From Maea johnstoni (taxonomy: Eukaryota; Annelida; Polychaeta; Spionida; Magelonidae), in assembly GCA_963942565.1 (NCBI GenBank), contig OZ012691.1, positions 9,269,704 through 9,333,703 of the forward strand: 64,000 nt of DNA, written 5' to 3'. Shown here in pieces: positions 41,811-54,029 of the stretch. Numbering within the stretch: position 1 is the first letter of the stretch; the number at the start of each line of letters is the position of its first letter. The translations under genes were made by a program, and so were the position numbers. The notes beneath the pieces were generated by a model, which was given only the letters and a program-made list of their open reading frames with translations, had not been told where the DNA came from and made no database searches.

Positions 41811-42060
41811 GCATGTAATTAGGTGTGGATGATATGTAGGGAAACCAATCCGCCGCTTGGTCTTATGTCAAAAGCATCCATCTTTCATTCCCCAGCAGGG
41901 ACTCAAAATTCGGACAGGGACGAGAGACGGCTAGCAGTCATTGGCAACGCCGTGGTCCAGACGGCAGGCCATGGTCAAGGTCAGTGGAGGGTATCGGGAC
42001 GAACCACCGACACACCCTCACTCAAAATTAGCAATCCCCTCGGGCTCCCGATCTGATGAC

Positions 42061-42640
42061 AATCGGAAGGGAGACCAGGGAAGCGCAACAACCATCGGTT
42101 GAGCTTGCCCTAATATTGCCATTGATGCTACTTATATAGGTAGATTGGAGTACAGTAATGTGCTTAGAGTAGTTGACCTAATTAACTTTTGCAAGTTATT
42201 TGATTGAATAAAACTGTTCAACTTTAACTTTATCGAAATTGTAAATAGTTTAGAATATTTCTATTGAAAGAAATATTCATAATTTTGTCACATTACCGAA
42301 TTAGGTACCTTTTACACCTCTGTGGGTGTATTTGCATCTTGTTTAATCGCCGCTCATGGCTATTAATAGAGCACAGTCCCGCATTTGTCATTCGTCGATC
42401 GTGATTGGGTCACATTTTCGAAAATTATTTACTTTGCGTATGTCACGATATAAAAACACATTTGAAGTTAGTTAGTGGTATACTATTTTTATCTATCTAT
42501 TAAAGGGTTGATAACTGTTGGAATGTAATACTTTTGTTGGGAAATGTTAAGAGCTGGTTCTTCATCTCATTTCAAGCATAACTAAAATGACTGGAGAAGA
42601 GTCAGCAGGAACCAGTCACTTCTCCTGAAAATGTGTTTTT
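42061..42640. other. Extra segment of element B, no recognised feature
   Basis: Part of the B-specific segment. AT-rich, no coding or repeat-end signal recognised. Confidence 0.5.
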
Positions 42641-43372
42641 AATATAGAGGGTAAATACGAGGAAAAAAAACAAGAATATTAACAAAAACAAACACATTGA
42701 TGATTACTGAATCTCGTTAAATTTGGAGGATAACACTTTAATTATAATATGTCTACAAAGCAAAGCTTTAAATGCTCGCGAATCTCGAAAATATTGTGAA
42801 ATAATCACACAGTATGAGTAGTGATTAACCTAAAATTAATGGCAAAACAATTGCTACGATTTCAACCTGTCCAGCGTGCATTATAACCACTTGTCCCGTT
42901 GCAAGTGAATTCGGCAAAAAAACGGCAATCTGGCCAGCAAAACAAGACCCTTACTTGCCCTGCTCGGCAAGAAATGTCTTTTGGCAGAGTCCTCGCAATG
43001 TAACTCACCTTAGTTAAACAGGGTAGTGGGACAAGTGGAAGTGCCAGCGTTGGCAAGTAAACTTTAGGTGCAGCTTGCCATGCTCGTCAAGTAATGTTTT
43101 GGAACCTATGTTGCACCCTGCTAACGCAACATCGTCATTTCCCAACATATTTAAAAGAATTAAATGGCAAGTAGAATGAGTTGTGGCGGTTATATCATTC
43201 TGAACTGCATTAAAGTTGACCCACAGAGATGCAAATAATTTATCTTTTTAGTGAAAATAGAGAATACCGCCGTGGCAACTTTTCCCGCTACTATAATCAT
43301 GACGTCGCATGAGCATTTGTTGCACTGAGGATTTGGTGCGTGGTTGCGCATGTTGCGTGGTCAGTGACGACA

Positions 43373-43808
43373 CTTGGGTATTTAGGGGGGTGCATACGTT
43401 CGTTATCAAAATTAAAAAATACCTCTAAAGCACTGATTTCTGGCCAAAAAAGCACCCTTATTTTAATAAAACGCTGATTTTTCCCACTCAATAAACACCC
43501 CTTCTTTTAACAAAACACTGACATTGGATGAATGGGAGCACGTATTTTGACTTTCGATTTTATAATCCTCTGCCTCGGCAGCAAACTCGGAAGCCCAGTC
43601 ACTTCGGCAGTCACTCGGCGTCAGAGCCGCGTATATTTTGTGGATTGTAAGGGGATTTTGACCCCCATACTTCGTACCTGGGTACAAAAAAGTACCCTTC
43701 TTTTACAAAATCGCGGACATGCGGAGGTCTTAAAAAAAGACCCCTTCTTCCGCGAAATACGTAACGCAGGTGCGACCCCCCTCTGTACCTGAGTGCCCCC
43801 ACCGGGCG
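43373..43808. mobile_element. Element C, copy 1, inserted in element B
   Basis: About 435 bp from TACCCAAGTG/GGGTATTTAGGGGG to CCCCCACCGGGCG. Matches 46596-47045 in reverse orientation. Element A lacks it at the matching place (near 8240-8265), so it is an insertion in B. Internal near-palindromes such as GTACCTGGGTACAAAAAAGT. Confidence 0.8.
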
Positions 43809-45419
43809 TGCAAAGCACTAGTGCATACCCTAATCATTCTGCATTAACTTTTAAAGCAGTCACAAAGTTATGACGGGATTCTGTCTCACCGTGACGTCAT
43901 TCTTTCCCAAATTCAGCCGATAGAGGTCGCCGCTTTTGTTTTGTACTTTGCAGAAACAAGTTGCCACAAATCTTGCGCACATAGCAAATTTCGTCCAAAT
44001 GGCCTTCGAAACTGTAACCTTTTTCAAGGTATCAGTACATATGCTTATGCCAATCAAAAACACTTCTTTGCAGAAGGGCTGCACAAGCTATTATATGCCA
44101 GAAATATCTAAAAATGAAATAGCCATTTTAAAATCCAATCATGGTAGCCTGACCAGATAAGAATTGATAGTTTGCATGAGGATGTACAGTGGCTGGAATT
44201 TCTCACGGTACTACAGACCAAGCTGCTATGGACTCTTCAACAAAGACAATCTTCATGAGGTGCATGCAGGCCCTCAATATGACAGTTTTTTTCTAGGATG
44301 TTCCTGCATTTGTACAAATCAACACAATAAAAGTTTATTTTCAAATTCATCTATCATATTTTTGATGCCCACATGGATTGAAAATATGGTTTAAAGGGGA
44401 ACTTGGGGAACATTACAGGAAATGTGCACATAGGGTACTGTCGCCGCCACTCCACTTGTGGAGTGTCGCCGGCGAAGGCACACTGAGCTGCCGCTGTGCT
44501 TCCTGCCATTCGCTCTCCCCAGAGAACGCTATCTATCAGGCAGGTACTGGCGTGCAGGTCCTTATCTTTATGGGTCAAAGCAGTCAGCTGTGGCAGTGTA
44601 GGAGGGGTGTTACCGCAAGAATAGACAGTCTTAAAGATTTCCACTTGCAGTGGAAAATTGAGTATAAAAGCGGTTTTATTGAAAATAACTACAACAAAGT
44701 GGTATAATTAGGTAAGGAAGTATATGATACACCGGCCTGCAGCTTAGTTTAGGAGTTTAAGCGTGCTCTTGAGGGTGAAAGTTGTAACTAGTGACTTTAA
44801 AAAGTTCTATGTGACCATTTCCTGTCATGAAGAACAAATCATAGGTTTATATGAAAGTTCATGAACATAGCACAACATCTCTCATAAACAGGGAAGCCCT
44901 AGAGCTCCACACAAAGAGAAATCTAAAATTGTAATTAGTGAGTAGCACTTCCTCGAAGCCAAGGCCGACGCCATTGTGAATCTGGGTCATCAACCCCTGC
45001 TGTGGTCAGTGTTATTGGGTAGCAAAGGAGCTTAGGGGTGCTTGAGATAAGCACAGAGCTAGGGGCAGGAAGTGATCTCTGCCACCCAATTGAAAAACAT
45101 GGCCGCAGCCAGTGGCTGCCAGGGGCTGGGCAGGATGATGGCAATATGCAAAAATCTCCCCTCATGGGATCACTGAGAGAACAAGAAGGGCAGCATCCTG
45201 TTCTTGAAGTTTATTACTCTCATATGAGCTGATATGTATGTGAGCCTTTAAAAAATGTGCCCCGGGGGCGGGGATTAGTGACAAAAAATGTGCCGCGGGG
45301 GGCGGGGACTATGCAAAATAGTGCAGAAAGTCGGTGCACTATCCCCGCCCCATCCCGGCCCCCCCCTCCCGGGGATTCAATTGACTGGTGCATAACCCTA
45401 ACATTATGTAGTAGCCTAG

Positions 45420-45475
45420 ATCACAAGTTTCCATGACGTCATTCCTGACATATGCAGGGATATAGAGTCTACCCT
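45420..45475. repeat. Right arm of palindromic repeat E
   Basis: GTTTCCATGACGTCATTCCT and ATATAGAGTCTACC, the reverse complement of the left arm at 39690-39760. Contains the cyclic-AMP-response-like TGACGTCA. Confidence 0.8.
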
Positions 45476-45479
45476 GCTA

Positions 45480-46097
45480 TAGCAGACGATACACAGCTGA
45501 GAGGGTTGAATGCCAGAATGGTCTATCTATAAAACGCCAAAGCCGCAGGCAGTTTAGATGTTCCATTCCACACCCAAAGCTCTGTGTTTCCTAATAGAGT
45601 CAGTCTGGTACAGATTCTACCGCTATTATAGCATGGAATTTTAGTTGTCTACTTTTTTAGTGTGTCCGCACTATTTTTTTGTCCCTAGAATTTTGTAATT
45701 TGTGGATATATTATAGCATTCTGGCATATAAAAAGCTGGTCATTATTGGCCACAATGCTGCAGACTGATCCGGGTTGCCAACCCGGACCTAGGCCCCCGG
45801 TTGGGATTTTGGAATTTTGCGCTCCACCTCAGATTTTTAAAACCATTTTTAAAGAATTAGACAGTGATTTTAGTGATGCAATTAAGTTGAAGTGATTGAA
45901 AAAAGTGTATTTAGTTAAATAAAATACCCAAATACAGGGATGGCCTGATAAAATTCTGTACAACACAGGATATTGATTCCAGCCTGCACTCAGTGACCCC
46001 ATGATTGCTGTCAAAGCGAGTATCAGAGCAGTTCGTGAAAGTGCCAAATTCATGTAAATTTTGGGTTTCAAGTTAATTGTTTCTTATTTCATCATGC
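45480..46097. other. No recognised feature
   Basis: Spacer between repeat E and the hairpin element. No coding signal. Confidence 0.5.
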
Positions 46098-46258
46098 TAT
46101 AATAGTGATTATGTTAGTGGTGGAGAGCCGTGTGGCGACATAAGCTTCGCACCTGCTGACAACCCGTTCTCGGCGCAAGCGCCTCGGACGGGTTGTCAAC
46201 AGGTCCTCAGCTTAATTCACCACCCGGCTCTCCACCACTAACTTAATCCCTATATTAT
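46098..46258. repeat. Long hairpin (foldback) element
   Basis: An almost complete inverted repeat: GTTAGTGGTGGAGAGC at 46113 pairs with GCTCTCCACCACTAAC ending at 46242. Outer flanks TATAATAGTGATTA and TAATCCCTATATTATA also pair. Inner arms pair as TGACAACCCGT and ACGGGTTGTCA. As RNA or single strand it would fold into one stem of about 60 bp. Confidence 0.9.
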
Positions 46259-46595
46259 ACCTTGTGGGAGAAAACTAAAGGAAATGTAAAAAGGAATTGA
46301 CTATTTGGCCGATTTTTTTTACTAGAGACAAATTTGGAATATTTGAAAAGTAGCCATTTGAGAGAAAGAAGGCCGCCACGTTGCGCATTTTTGGATTTTC
46401 TGCTCATTCTGGGTTGTTCCTGCGCAGAAAAATAATTTGTCAAACTTTATAAACGTAATTTTGCATGTAGTTAATGGAGTGCGTCCTCTTTCTGCTTGCG
46501 CAAACTATATTCAACCCTACTATATCTTTTTGAGCGGCCTAAAATTGAACTGTAGGTGTTGAATTAAAAATGAACACTTAAAAAATGTGCGCAAT

Positions 46596-47045
46596 TATCC
46601 CGGGGGTGGGGGCACCTGCGTTACGTATTTCGCGGAAGAAGGGGTCTTTTTTTAAGACCTCCGCATGTCCGCGAATTGTAAAAGAAGGGTACTTTTTTGT
46701 ACCCAGGTACGAAGTATGGGGGTCAAAATTCCCTTACAATCCACGAAATATACGCGGCTCTGACACCTAGTGACTCCCGAAGTGACTGGGCTTCCGAGTT
46801 TTCTGCCGCCACCAGCTGCCGCTAAACACGCAGAGGATTATAAAATCTAAAGTTAAAATACGTGTTCCCGTTCATCCAATGTCAGTGTTTTGATAGAAGA
46901 AGGGATTTCTATTTAGTGGAAAAGGTCAGCGTTTCTATCAAAATAAGGGTGCTTTTTTGGCCAGAAATCAGTGCCTTAGGGGTATTTTTAAATTTTGATA
47001 ACGAGCATATGCAACCCCCTAAATACCCAATTGACCCCCGGGGCA
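46596..47045. mobile_element. Element C, copy 2
   Basis: Runs from CCCGGGGGTGGGGGCACCTG to CCAATTGACCCCCGGG. Reverse copy of 43373-43808, sharing GACCTCCGCATGTCCGCGAA and AAGGGTACTTTTTTGTACCC. The ends are CCCGGGGGT/ACCCCCGGG-like inverted repeats. Confidence 0.8.
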
Positions 47046-49640
47046 ATTATAGGGCAATTTATCTCTCATAAATTTTGAATTAGACCTAAGACCTAACCCC
47101 CCCCCCCCCCATTTTTTTATAATCATAGTAATAATTAAGGAATGGGTTGAGGCATGCACTTAAAACAACAATTTCAAGATGTCCCACCAGGTTTAATTGT
47201 GCAGGTACTGTACCCTATCGAACCAACGTTACTTCTCAAAAAGGAAAACTATCTGGTGACTTATTGTCACGTACTTCTTAAGGTGCTTCAGTAGGGGCTT
47301 AAAGAGTGTTAACCGACTTCCCTAGAATACAGCCTGTATCAGGCGGTATGCCCATCATATCAGATGGTCTATATAATGCATAGGTGCAGAGCACGAGGAC
47401 ACCCAACCTGCATGGAAATCATAACATTAAACTGCTGGATAGTGCAAAACAAACGAAAATATTGATCAAAATAAAGGGAAAATTACAACATCCAAACGTT
47501 TAGATTTGACGACCAAATTATGCAACAGTAAGGTTTTTGAAGTCCAATATGGGTTTGTTTGTAACCATACCCACAGGCATACCGCAAAATAAACTCATAT
47601 AATGCTGCCAACTCTATACAGTTTATGCCTGAAGTGATCATGTGTACCAAAATACTCACTCGGTCGCCATTTGCATTGTCGCTGGACGGGTTTCATGGCC
47701 CCACACTCGAGTTAGCAGCTGTCTCATTAATTACGATTGTGGTATGCCTGTGCGCAGTAATACAAGGTACATATAACGCCAATAAAACTAGAATTTCGAG
47801 TTGTTGTTTATCTGAAATTCGCAAAACGGCATACTCATGAATTAAATTGGTACTGCCATCTAGCGGTGTTACGGCAAATCACTGGATCTTGTTTTCTATG
47901 CAGTAAACCAAGGGTTGGTTCTTGTAGAGCGGAGAATGGTAGTTATTGATTGCTAGTGGTGTGTCTGTCTGTTATGCGCACATCGCAGACAGTTTCTGTA
48001 GTATTTCATTTTCAACCACTCAAAATTCCTGTGACCAAAATAAACTTAATTTCAGTCGTGCAATAATAGGGCTTGCAAAGGAGACGTTCTTTGATTTTTA
48101 ATTGTTTTTCGACCAACAGTTCACTTTTGGCTATTTTTTAAATAACTCGGAACACAGGAGAATGCCTTTGTTAACCACGTAAATGTTTGGGATCACAAGC
48201 ATGAATGTGGTCAAGGTTGAAAAAACGCGCCCTTGCTTGAGATTGGGGTGTCTGCGGTCAGGACGGCTGCACCTAATCTGCAGCCGATTGAAGAGACCAC
48301 TGGCGCCGCTATGCTGTACTGAAGGACCTTAATAAAAAAAAAAAGACGGTCAAAATCGCCGATCCCAAAATTGGCGACTGCCTAATCTGCTATTGGCCGA
48401 TCGCAAAAACGGCCGATGACTTATTGGGACCTCCTGAAATAAACTTTCATATTCCCCATGCCCACATTTTAGTGTTATAAACATCCTTGTAAAGTTTCCT
48501 GTGTTTTGTTGTGTGTTTTTGTTTAATTCTGAATGTTAATTCTGGAAGTATTTAGGTCCCAAGGCCAGTCCTCGAACAATTATTTCTTCTTAAAATATTC
48601 TTTTTAAAATCCAAAATCTATATAATGATAAACATGACATTACCGGTACTTCCTCAACTCCTATTCTTCATGTCAGTTGTCATGCTCATAAAAACGCATT
48701 TACAGACTGTAGTATCATAGTATGTAAATATAATGTGGGCCGTAAAATAGTCGCATCTTACGTGAGTATGGTACAATGTACAACAGATCTGATATTAATT
48801 ATGCTACTAACAGATCAGATATTAATTATGCTCTTAAAATCCGCGTTAAAACAATGGAGTAATTTCTAATCACACGTATATACGGACACAATGTCTAATT
48901 GATTTATAATAAATAGGGCCCTTTTAACCATCGGCCTTTTGGGGAACGGCGATTTTGCGAACGGCGATTTTGACCTGATATCTAAACTATTAGCTTCGAA
49001 ATGCTGTTGGTATTGATCTACATGTATATGTAGTTACCTAAACCTTCCCTGGCACTGGGAAAGAGAGTGCATTGAGTCTATATCTAAGCCGGGATTTTCA
49101 CAACGTGGAAATGTATCTTTTCAAATACCTATATTTTTAAAGAATTTTACCTTTTGTTCCAGATCCGGGTAGAGGATGCAGTCCACTGCGATAGTGCATT
49201 TTGTCCATGTCCAGGTCGTAACAGACTGAGTCATCAGTAAAACGAAAAGTTGGCTTTGATGGACGAAACAAATCGGTCTTTGCAATAGCTTCTTTAACCC
49301 TTTCATACCTGGAGATCTACTTGACTAGTAGCAGTTTTGGCTGCTACGGGTATGAATGGGTTAAAATGTAAAAAAAAAAAGAGAAAAAAACACGTTCACA
49401 ATGTCACAGATAAATTTTGGCTAGTTGAACAAAGAAATACGATATGCATGTGCAGATCGCTTAAATTTCATAATGTGTTAGAATCATATCAGAATTTTTA
49501 ATCCAGAGGGATAACATTTCCTAATGAAATATCCCCTGTCGGTTGAAAACTTCTTCGGAAAATATCACCCAGGGGATAACAATTTCATTGTAAAAGATCT
49601 TAGGATGCAGGATGCAGTCCTCGGAAAACTTCTCAGTGCT
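47046..49640. other. Intergenic sequence, mostly unrecognised
   Basis: Contains a C-run at 47098-47110, GGCCGATCGC and GGCGATTTTG repeats around 48330-48430 and 48930-48975 that look like small foldback debris, and unremarkable AT-rich sequence. No exon or RNA gene was recognised. Confidence 0.5.
47853..47868 (-). promoter_or_regulatory. CTCF-like motif
   Basis: The minus strand reads CACCGCTAGATGGCAG, close to the CTCF core (AG-[AG]-[GT]-GGC-A-G). It lies between the head-to-head GDPD and SPT6 genes, where an insulator would make sense. A single motif match can occur by chance. Confidence 0.25.
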
Positions 49641-50093
49641 CTAACGTCCATCGCTAGGATGTAATCCTCGGAAAATCTCTTAGTGTATTGGCTCTCGCGC
49701 AGCCTCGTTTTCGTCACCATCAGCCATTTTGGTGTTTGGGCACTGCGGAGTTGACAAAAGGAGCACGTTTTCTATCGAATTTTATCAGTTTGACAAAGCA
49801 GTGTCCCATAGAATACCTGGAAAATAAAAACATCCTTTCAGGTACTTTTATACAACTGATAAAAGTGAGTAGAGGTATTCATTTATGATGATATAAGAGG
49901 TGTAAATCAACTCGCATAACACTTATTCGTCTTGCCTATTGATTGACTTGAACTTGATTGATAAGTTGGTTTTAAACTTGGGGAGTCTTTTCAATAAAAT
50001 TCCCTAAAACAATATGTATGATAAGTTTTTTCATAATCTTAATCCTACTCTTACACCTTCCTCTTACAACGTAATATGTCTTTGTATTTTTAA

Positions 50094-52128
50094 TTAGGGG
50101 TGCCATCCAAGAGCAATAAAACTCCATCATCGGCAATTGGGCTTGATATAAATGGCTCTATCAATTTTGATAAATTCACTGTTGCTGAGAAATTTAATGA
50201 ATTTTTCTCCACAGTAGCATCTAAACTGGTAACAAAATTGCAGAAGGCTCTTGGAAGGTTTTCTAGTGCTTTTTATTATTCATTCTATGCTGACAAAGGT
50301 GCTACTTTGAATTCTTTTGAGCTGCAAAATTTGACAGAGAAGGAGACTCTAGGACTTTTGAGAGGGCTGGGTAGAGACAAGGCCACAGGATTGGATAATA
50401 TACCTGCCCGTTTCCTTAGAGATGGGGCAATTATTATTGCCAATCCGCTGACGCACATTATAAATCTATCCATCTCCACAGGCACTGTACCTGAGGACAT
50501 GAAGTCAGCCAGAGTGGTACCACTCCACAAAAAGAACAGTAAGACTGACACTGGTAACTACAGGCCAGTATCTATACTAAGTTGCATCTCAAAGGTTCTA
50601 GAGAGGGCGGTGTACAACCAAATTGAACTATTTTTAAATAAAAATAACTTACTCTATGAATTACAATCAGGCTTCCGGCCTGGTTTCTCCACTGATACCA
50701 CGCTTACATTTCTTACAGATTATATTAGAGGTAAAATTGACAAAGGTGACCTCACTGGGTTAGTTTTACTGGACCTGCAAAAAGCATTCGATACTGTCGA
50801 TCACAATATTCTCCTGTCAAAACTCTCTGCGATAGGTCTCAATTTAACTTCGGTTAATTGGTTTAAATCCTATTTAACTCAACGTAGCCAGCTGGTAGAA
50901 GTGGAAGGCACCAGGTCTGAAACCAGGAATGTCACATGCGGGGTACCTCAAGGGTCCATTCTCGGGCCGCTCCTCTTCTTAATCTATGTCAATGACATGC
51001 AGAAGGCTGTCAATTGTAAACTTCTTTTATATGCGGATGATTCTTGTCTTTTAGTCTCTGGAAAGAATGTCCAGGACATTGAAAATACACTTTCGCATGA
51101 GTTACAAAATGTTAGCGATTGGCTTGTAGATAACAAATTATCCTTACATCTAGGGAAAACAGAATCTATCATTTTTGGCTCACACAAGAGACTAAAGAAT
51201 AAGAAAGAGCTAAATGTGGTCTGTAATGGGGTCAAGATTGATAGCAAACCTAATGTGAATTACCTAGGCACAAAACTAGACCAGACTCTATCAGGTGAAA
51301 CCACTGCGAATTCAGTGATAAGTAAATGTAACTCTAGGTTAAAGTTTCTCTATCGTAAGGCTAACTATTTTGACTTTACCACCAGACGTAACCTTGCCAT
51401 GGCTCTTATTCAATGTCATTTTGATTATGCTTGCAGTGCCTGGTATGGTGGTCTCAAGTTGAAATTAAAGCAACGACTACAGATCTGTCAAAATAAAATG
51501 ATTAGATATGTTTTGGGACTACATCCGAGATCTCATATCGGTTACAATGAATTCAAGATAGTCAATTGGCTGCCTGTAGAGAAAAGGGTCCAGCAATTAA
51601 ATGTGAACCACATGTTCAAAATTTTTAATAACACTGCTCCATCTTATCTTTCTGAACAGTTTGAGCGTGTTCAACATCACTATCGAACAAGAGGGAGCAG
51701 CCATAATTTTATTGTTCCTGTGGTAAACTCAGCCGGGAGGTCTTCTTTCTCATTTGTCGGTGCCAAAAACTGGAACAATTTGCCTGGCCATATCAAACAA
51801 TGCATAACAAAAGAGAATTTTAAACTAGAAGTAAAGAAATATTTTATGGAGTGTGTTGCAAATGAGGAAGAAGCCATATATTTATATTAAACTGTGATAT
51901 AGTAAGCCACTGTTGCCAAATAGACATTGCTGTGATATGTGTCAGTCTTGCCTGTGATATATCATGCCCGGACCACTTTGGAAATAAGTGCAGGACACTT
52001 AAAGTGCTATCCGAGGTATATTTATGCCATGTATAACCTCTGACACTGTATTTATATTATTTTACCTTGTATTGTACATGTACATTTTTATACCTAAATA
52101 AAATCAATCAATCAATCAATTCAATTAA
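50094..52128 (+). mobile_element. 5'-truncated LINE with open reverse transcriptase and ATCA-repeat tail
   Basis: Reverse transcriptase frame, a 230-bp 3' untranslated region, then AAATAAAATCAATCAATCAA at 52095-52125. A short tandem tail is typical of CR1/L2/Rex/Daphne-group LINEs rather than poly(A)-tailed L1. The endonuclease half is absent. The intact frame suggests recent insertion. Confidence 0.9.
50100..51890 (+). CDS. LINE ORF2 reverse transcriptase, C-terminal 596 codons
   Basis: The open frame carries the reverse transcriptase motifs in order: VVPLHKKNSKTDTGNYRPVS (about 140-160), FRPGFSTDTTLTFLTD, motif A DLQKAFDTVDHNILL (about 224), motif B CGVPQGSILGPLLFLIYVND, motif C LLLYADDSCLLV (YADD near 311-314), motif D NKLSLHLGKTESIIFGS and motif E NYLGTKLD. 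The C-terminal segment WLPVEKRVQQLNVNHMFKIF is also typical. The first codon as reported is GTG at the truncation point, not a real start; a natural ORF2 would continue upstream into an endonuclease. A CR1/Jockey-superclade LINE, possibly Daphne- or Rex-like; the clade needs a phylogeny. Confidence 0.95.
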   Translation: MPSKSNKTPSSAIGLDINGSINFDKFTVAEKFNEFFSTVASKLVTKLQKALGRFSSAFYYSFYADKGATLNSFELQNLTEKETLGLLRGLGRDKATGLDNIPARFLRDGAIIIANPLTHIINLSISTGTVPEDMKSARVVPLHKKNSKTDTGNYRPVSILSCISKVLERAVYNQIELFLNKNNLLYELQSGFRPGFSTDTTLTFLTDYIRGKIDKGDLTGLVLLDLQKAFDTVDHNILLSKLSAIGLNLTSVNWFKSYLTQRSQLVEVEGTRSETRNVTCGVPQGSILGPLLFLIYVNDMQKAVNCKLLLYADDSCLLVSGKNVQDIENTLSHELQNVSDWLVDNKLSLHLGKTESIIFGSHKRLKNKKELNVVCNGVKIDSKPNVNYLGTKLDQTLSGETTANSVISKCNSRLKFLYRKANYFDFTTRRNLAMALIQCHFDYACSAWYGGLKLKLKQRLQICQNKMIRYVLGLHPRSHIGYNEFKIVNWLPVEKRVQQLNVNHMFKIFNNTAPSYLSEQFERVQHHYRTRGSSHNFIVPVVNSAGRSSFSFVGAKNWNNLPGHIKQCITKENFKLEVKKYFMECVANEEEAIYLY

Positions 52129-53032
52129 ACACCCTAGATTAATTTTAGAAGGGTACCAGTTGAACAACATGGAAATGCGATTCTGGACAAAAACCCAAGT
52201 TAGGTGTTTTAAAGAATTTAACCTTTTTGTTCCAAATCCTTTGCAGATGAATACCTGGCCACATGCATCTTTTATCCAAAATATGGCCGTAATAGTACAA
52301 TAAAACAAGTTACAAAATATCTGTAATACTTGCTTGCTACATACTATGACGAGAAAGCAAAGCTTTAAATGCTCGCGCAGCTCGATAATATTTATGCATT
52401 CCCCCTTCAAATTCAGTCACAAAATGACGGATTTGTTATCCATGGCTTCATTTTCTGATTGTAAATCGCGGAAACATATTTGAAACCTCATGACATGAGC
52501 TTCATATTTGACATTTGTGCAATGAACACACAGTATGAGAGTAGCGATTGACCGAAAATATGGCATAAAATTTCTACAGTTTCAACCTTGCAAAATCACC
52601 ATTTCCCAACAGATCTCAACTAGAATAAAGAGATTTATATAAGTAGACTTAATTGCTGCGGTTCTAACGATTCAAAGCGCATTGAAAATGATCCATGAAA
52701 AGGAGAGTAATTTATTTAGACATGAACGTACAACCCATTCAGTTCCAGTGGCAGCTCTCCAGCCTTTGTAATAATGACATCATGGTCACGTGACCATTAA
52801 GTGCACATGTCTGTTTCAGTTGTTGCATAGTTTTGTGTGTTGCTGTGTTATTGGCACGGTCAAAATGCTATTTTGATACAATTTAAGGGAAACAATCCAT
52901 ATTTATTATATGAAAAAGCTATATCTGTTTGAAATCTGAAAAGATCTGGCGGCAAAATGTGCTCTTAAAAGCAAAAAGTGATGTTCACTTCAAGCGAGAT
53001 CGTTTTTGTCTGGCGAGACAAGAAACGAACAG
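52129..53032. other. Upstream region of SPT6, no exon recognised
   Basis: Near 52350-52390 a short stretch (GAAAGCAAAGCTTTAAATGC) recurs from element A/B (8865 and 42760), so element fragments are present. No coding sequence was recognised. Confidence 0.45.
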
Positions 53033-53041
53033 CCGGAAGTG
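53033..53041 (+). promoter_or_regulatory. ETS-type site, candidate SPT6 promoter
   Basis: CCGGAAGTG is a perfect ETS/GABP-class motif, common in housekeeping promoters close to the transcription start. It lies about 1.2 kb upstream of the SPT6 start codon. A possible 5' untranslated exon would end at the donor ACTT|GTAAGT at 53331 and join the acceptor at 54261. Inferred from motifs only. Confidence 0.4.
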
Positions 53042-53207
53042 TGGACACCGTTTTATAGGCCTTAGTGTGTACTTCTATTGTTGACATCTTATACCGTAAG
53101 CGCTCACTGCGCGAGCTATAAAACTCCTTTCCTGGCGATCACGACACTTCAAAGGGCCAGACATATCAATAATCCCCTCGTCAGCTCAAAACCACTTCTT
53201 CGGAAGA

Positions 53208-53312
53208 TAATTACATGGATGGGGTCATCAGCAGTTAATGGCATTGGAACTGATTTAGCCAATCAGAGGGCCCCAATGTCACTAACTGCTGATGACCTCA
53301 TTCATGTAATTC
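53208..53312. repeat. Palindromic repeat of about 105 bp
   Basis: AATTACATGGATGGGGTCAT and the CAGCAGTTAATG that follows pair with CACTAACTGCTGATGACCTC and TTCATGTAATT. A small foldback element, inside the candidate 5' untranslated exon. Confidence 0.8.
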
Positions 53313-53344
53313 ATCAATGGAAACTGACTTGTAAGTTATGTGTC

Positions 53345-54029
53345 TTTCTTCCAAAGTAGTGTTTTTGTGCTGACATCCGGAGCGATATACTATAAATAGA
53401 GTCTGCTCTGTACCAAATCAGAATCAGACAAGGGGAATATTGATATATTCGGTCCTCTCAAGTACAGAAGTGCCGAGAGTGTCCTACCTGGTGTTATATA
53501 TATATATAGTAAGCAAGCATAACACCTGGCTAAGCTTAGCACCAGAGCCATAACAGGCAGCTCTGGATATAGCATATTTAGAATTAGTTCATCACAGATA
53601 CAGTTATTTATGCTAACTAATTCTTTCCAAGAATATAAAAAATATAAAGTTTTTCAACTCGTTGACAATCATAAGTCAGATCCCTCTTTAATTATCGTCA
53701 AAGAGGGTCTGACTGCAATGCAGAGTCATAGCTAGGATAAAAAACCTTGGTGCCCACTATTGGCGCTTGTAAAATTTTAGGTCTTCCTTTTTGTCGAGGG
53801 AGACCAGAATATATTCCTGAAGATAGATGAGATGACTACCAAAATATGTATCAACTTATCGAGGAAAGGCACAATATCCTTAGAATATTCAAATATTGCT
53901 TGAAATTGACATTTTAGAAATTCATCATGCATTCAGTACTATTCAAAGAGTCGGTCCAGTACTCATTTACATTAAAATATTTCTCCAGATCACCAAGAAA
54001 TGTTAAGAACCTTATGTTGGCGTGATAGT
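53345..54029. other. Probable SPT6 5' intron
   Basis: Non-coding. A short TA-repeat tract at 53490-53510. No repeat end was recognised. Confidence 0.4.

Larger units (their letters stand above)
39823..45392. mobile_element. Large TIR element, copy B (5.6 kb)
   Basis: Inverted repeats TGCACCAGTCAATTGAATCC at both ends, each followed inward by a G- or C-rich run. Flanked by TAA on both sides (39820-39822 and 45393-45395), consistent with a 3-bp target duplication. Reverse copy of element A, but without element D and with two extra segments: about 40150-42640 (includes the 240-bp tandem repeat) and 43373-43808 (element C). No transposase is recognisable. Confidence 0.85.

Noticed and set aside
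43532-43818. Overlapping frames on both strands
   Set aside because: They lie in element C and reflect its near-palindromic sequence; the same shadows occur at 46585-46770.
47625-47840. 71-codon frame with a hydrophobic segment
   Set aside because: No homology recognised, no splice or promoter context; could be chance.
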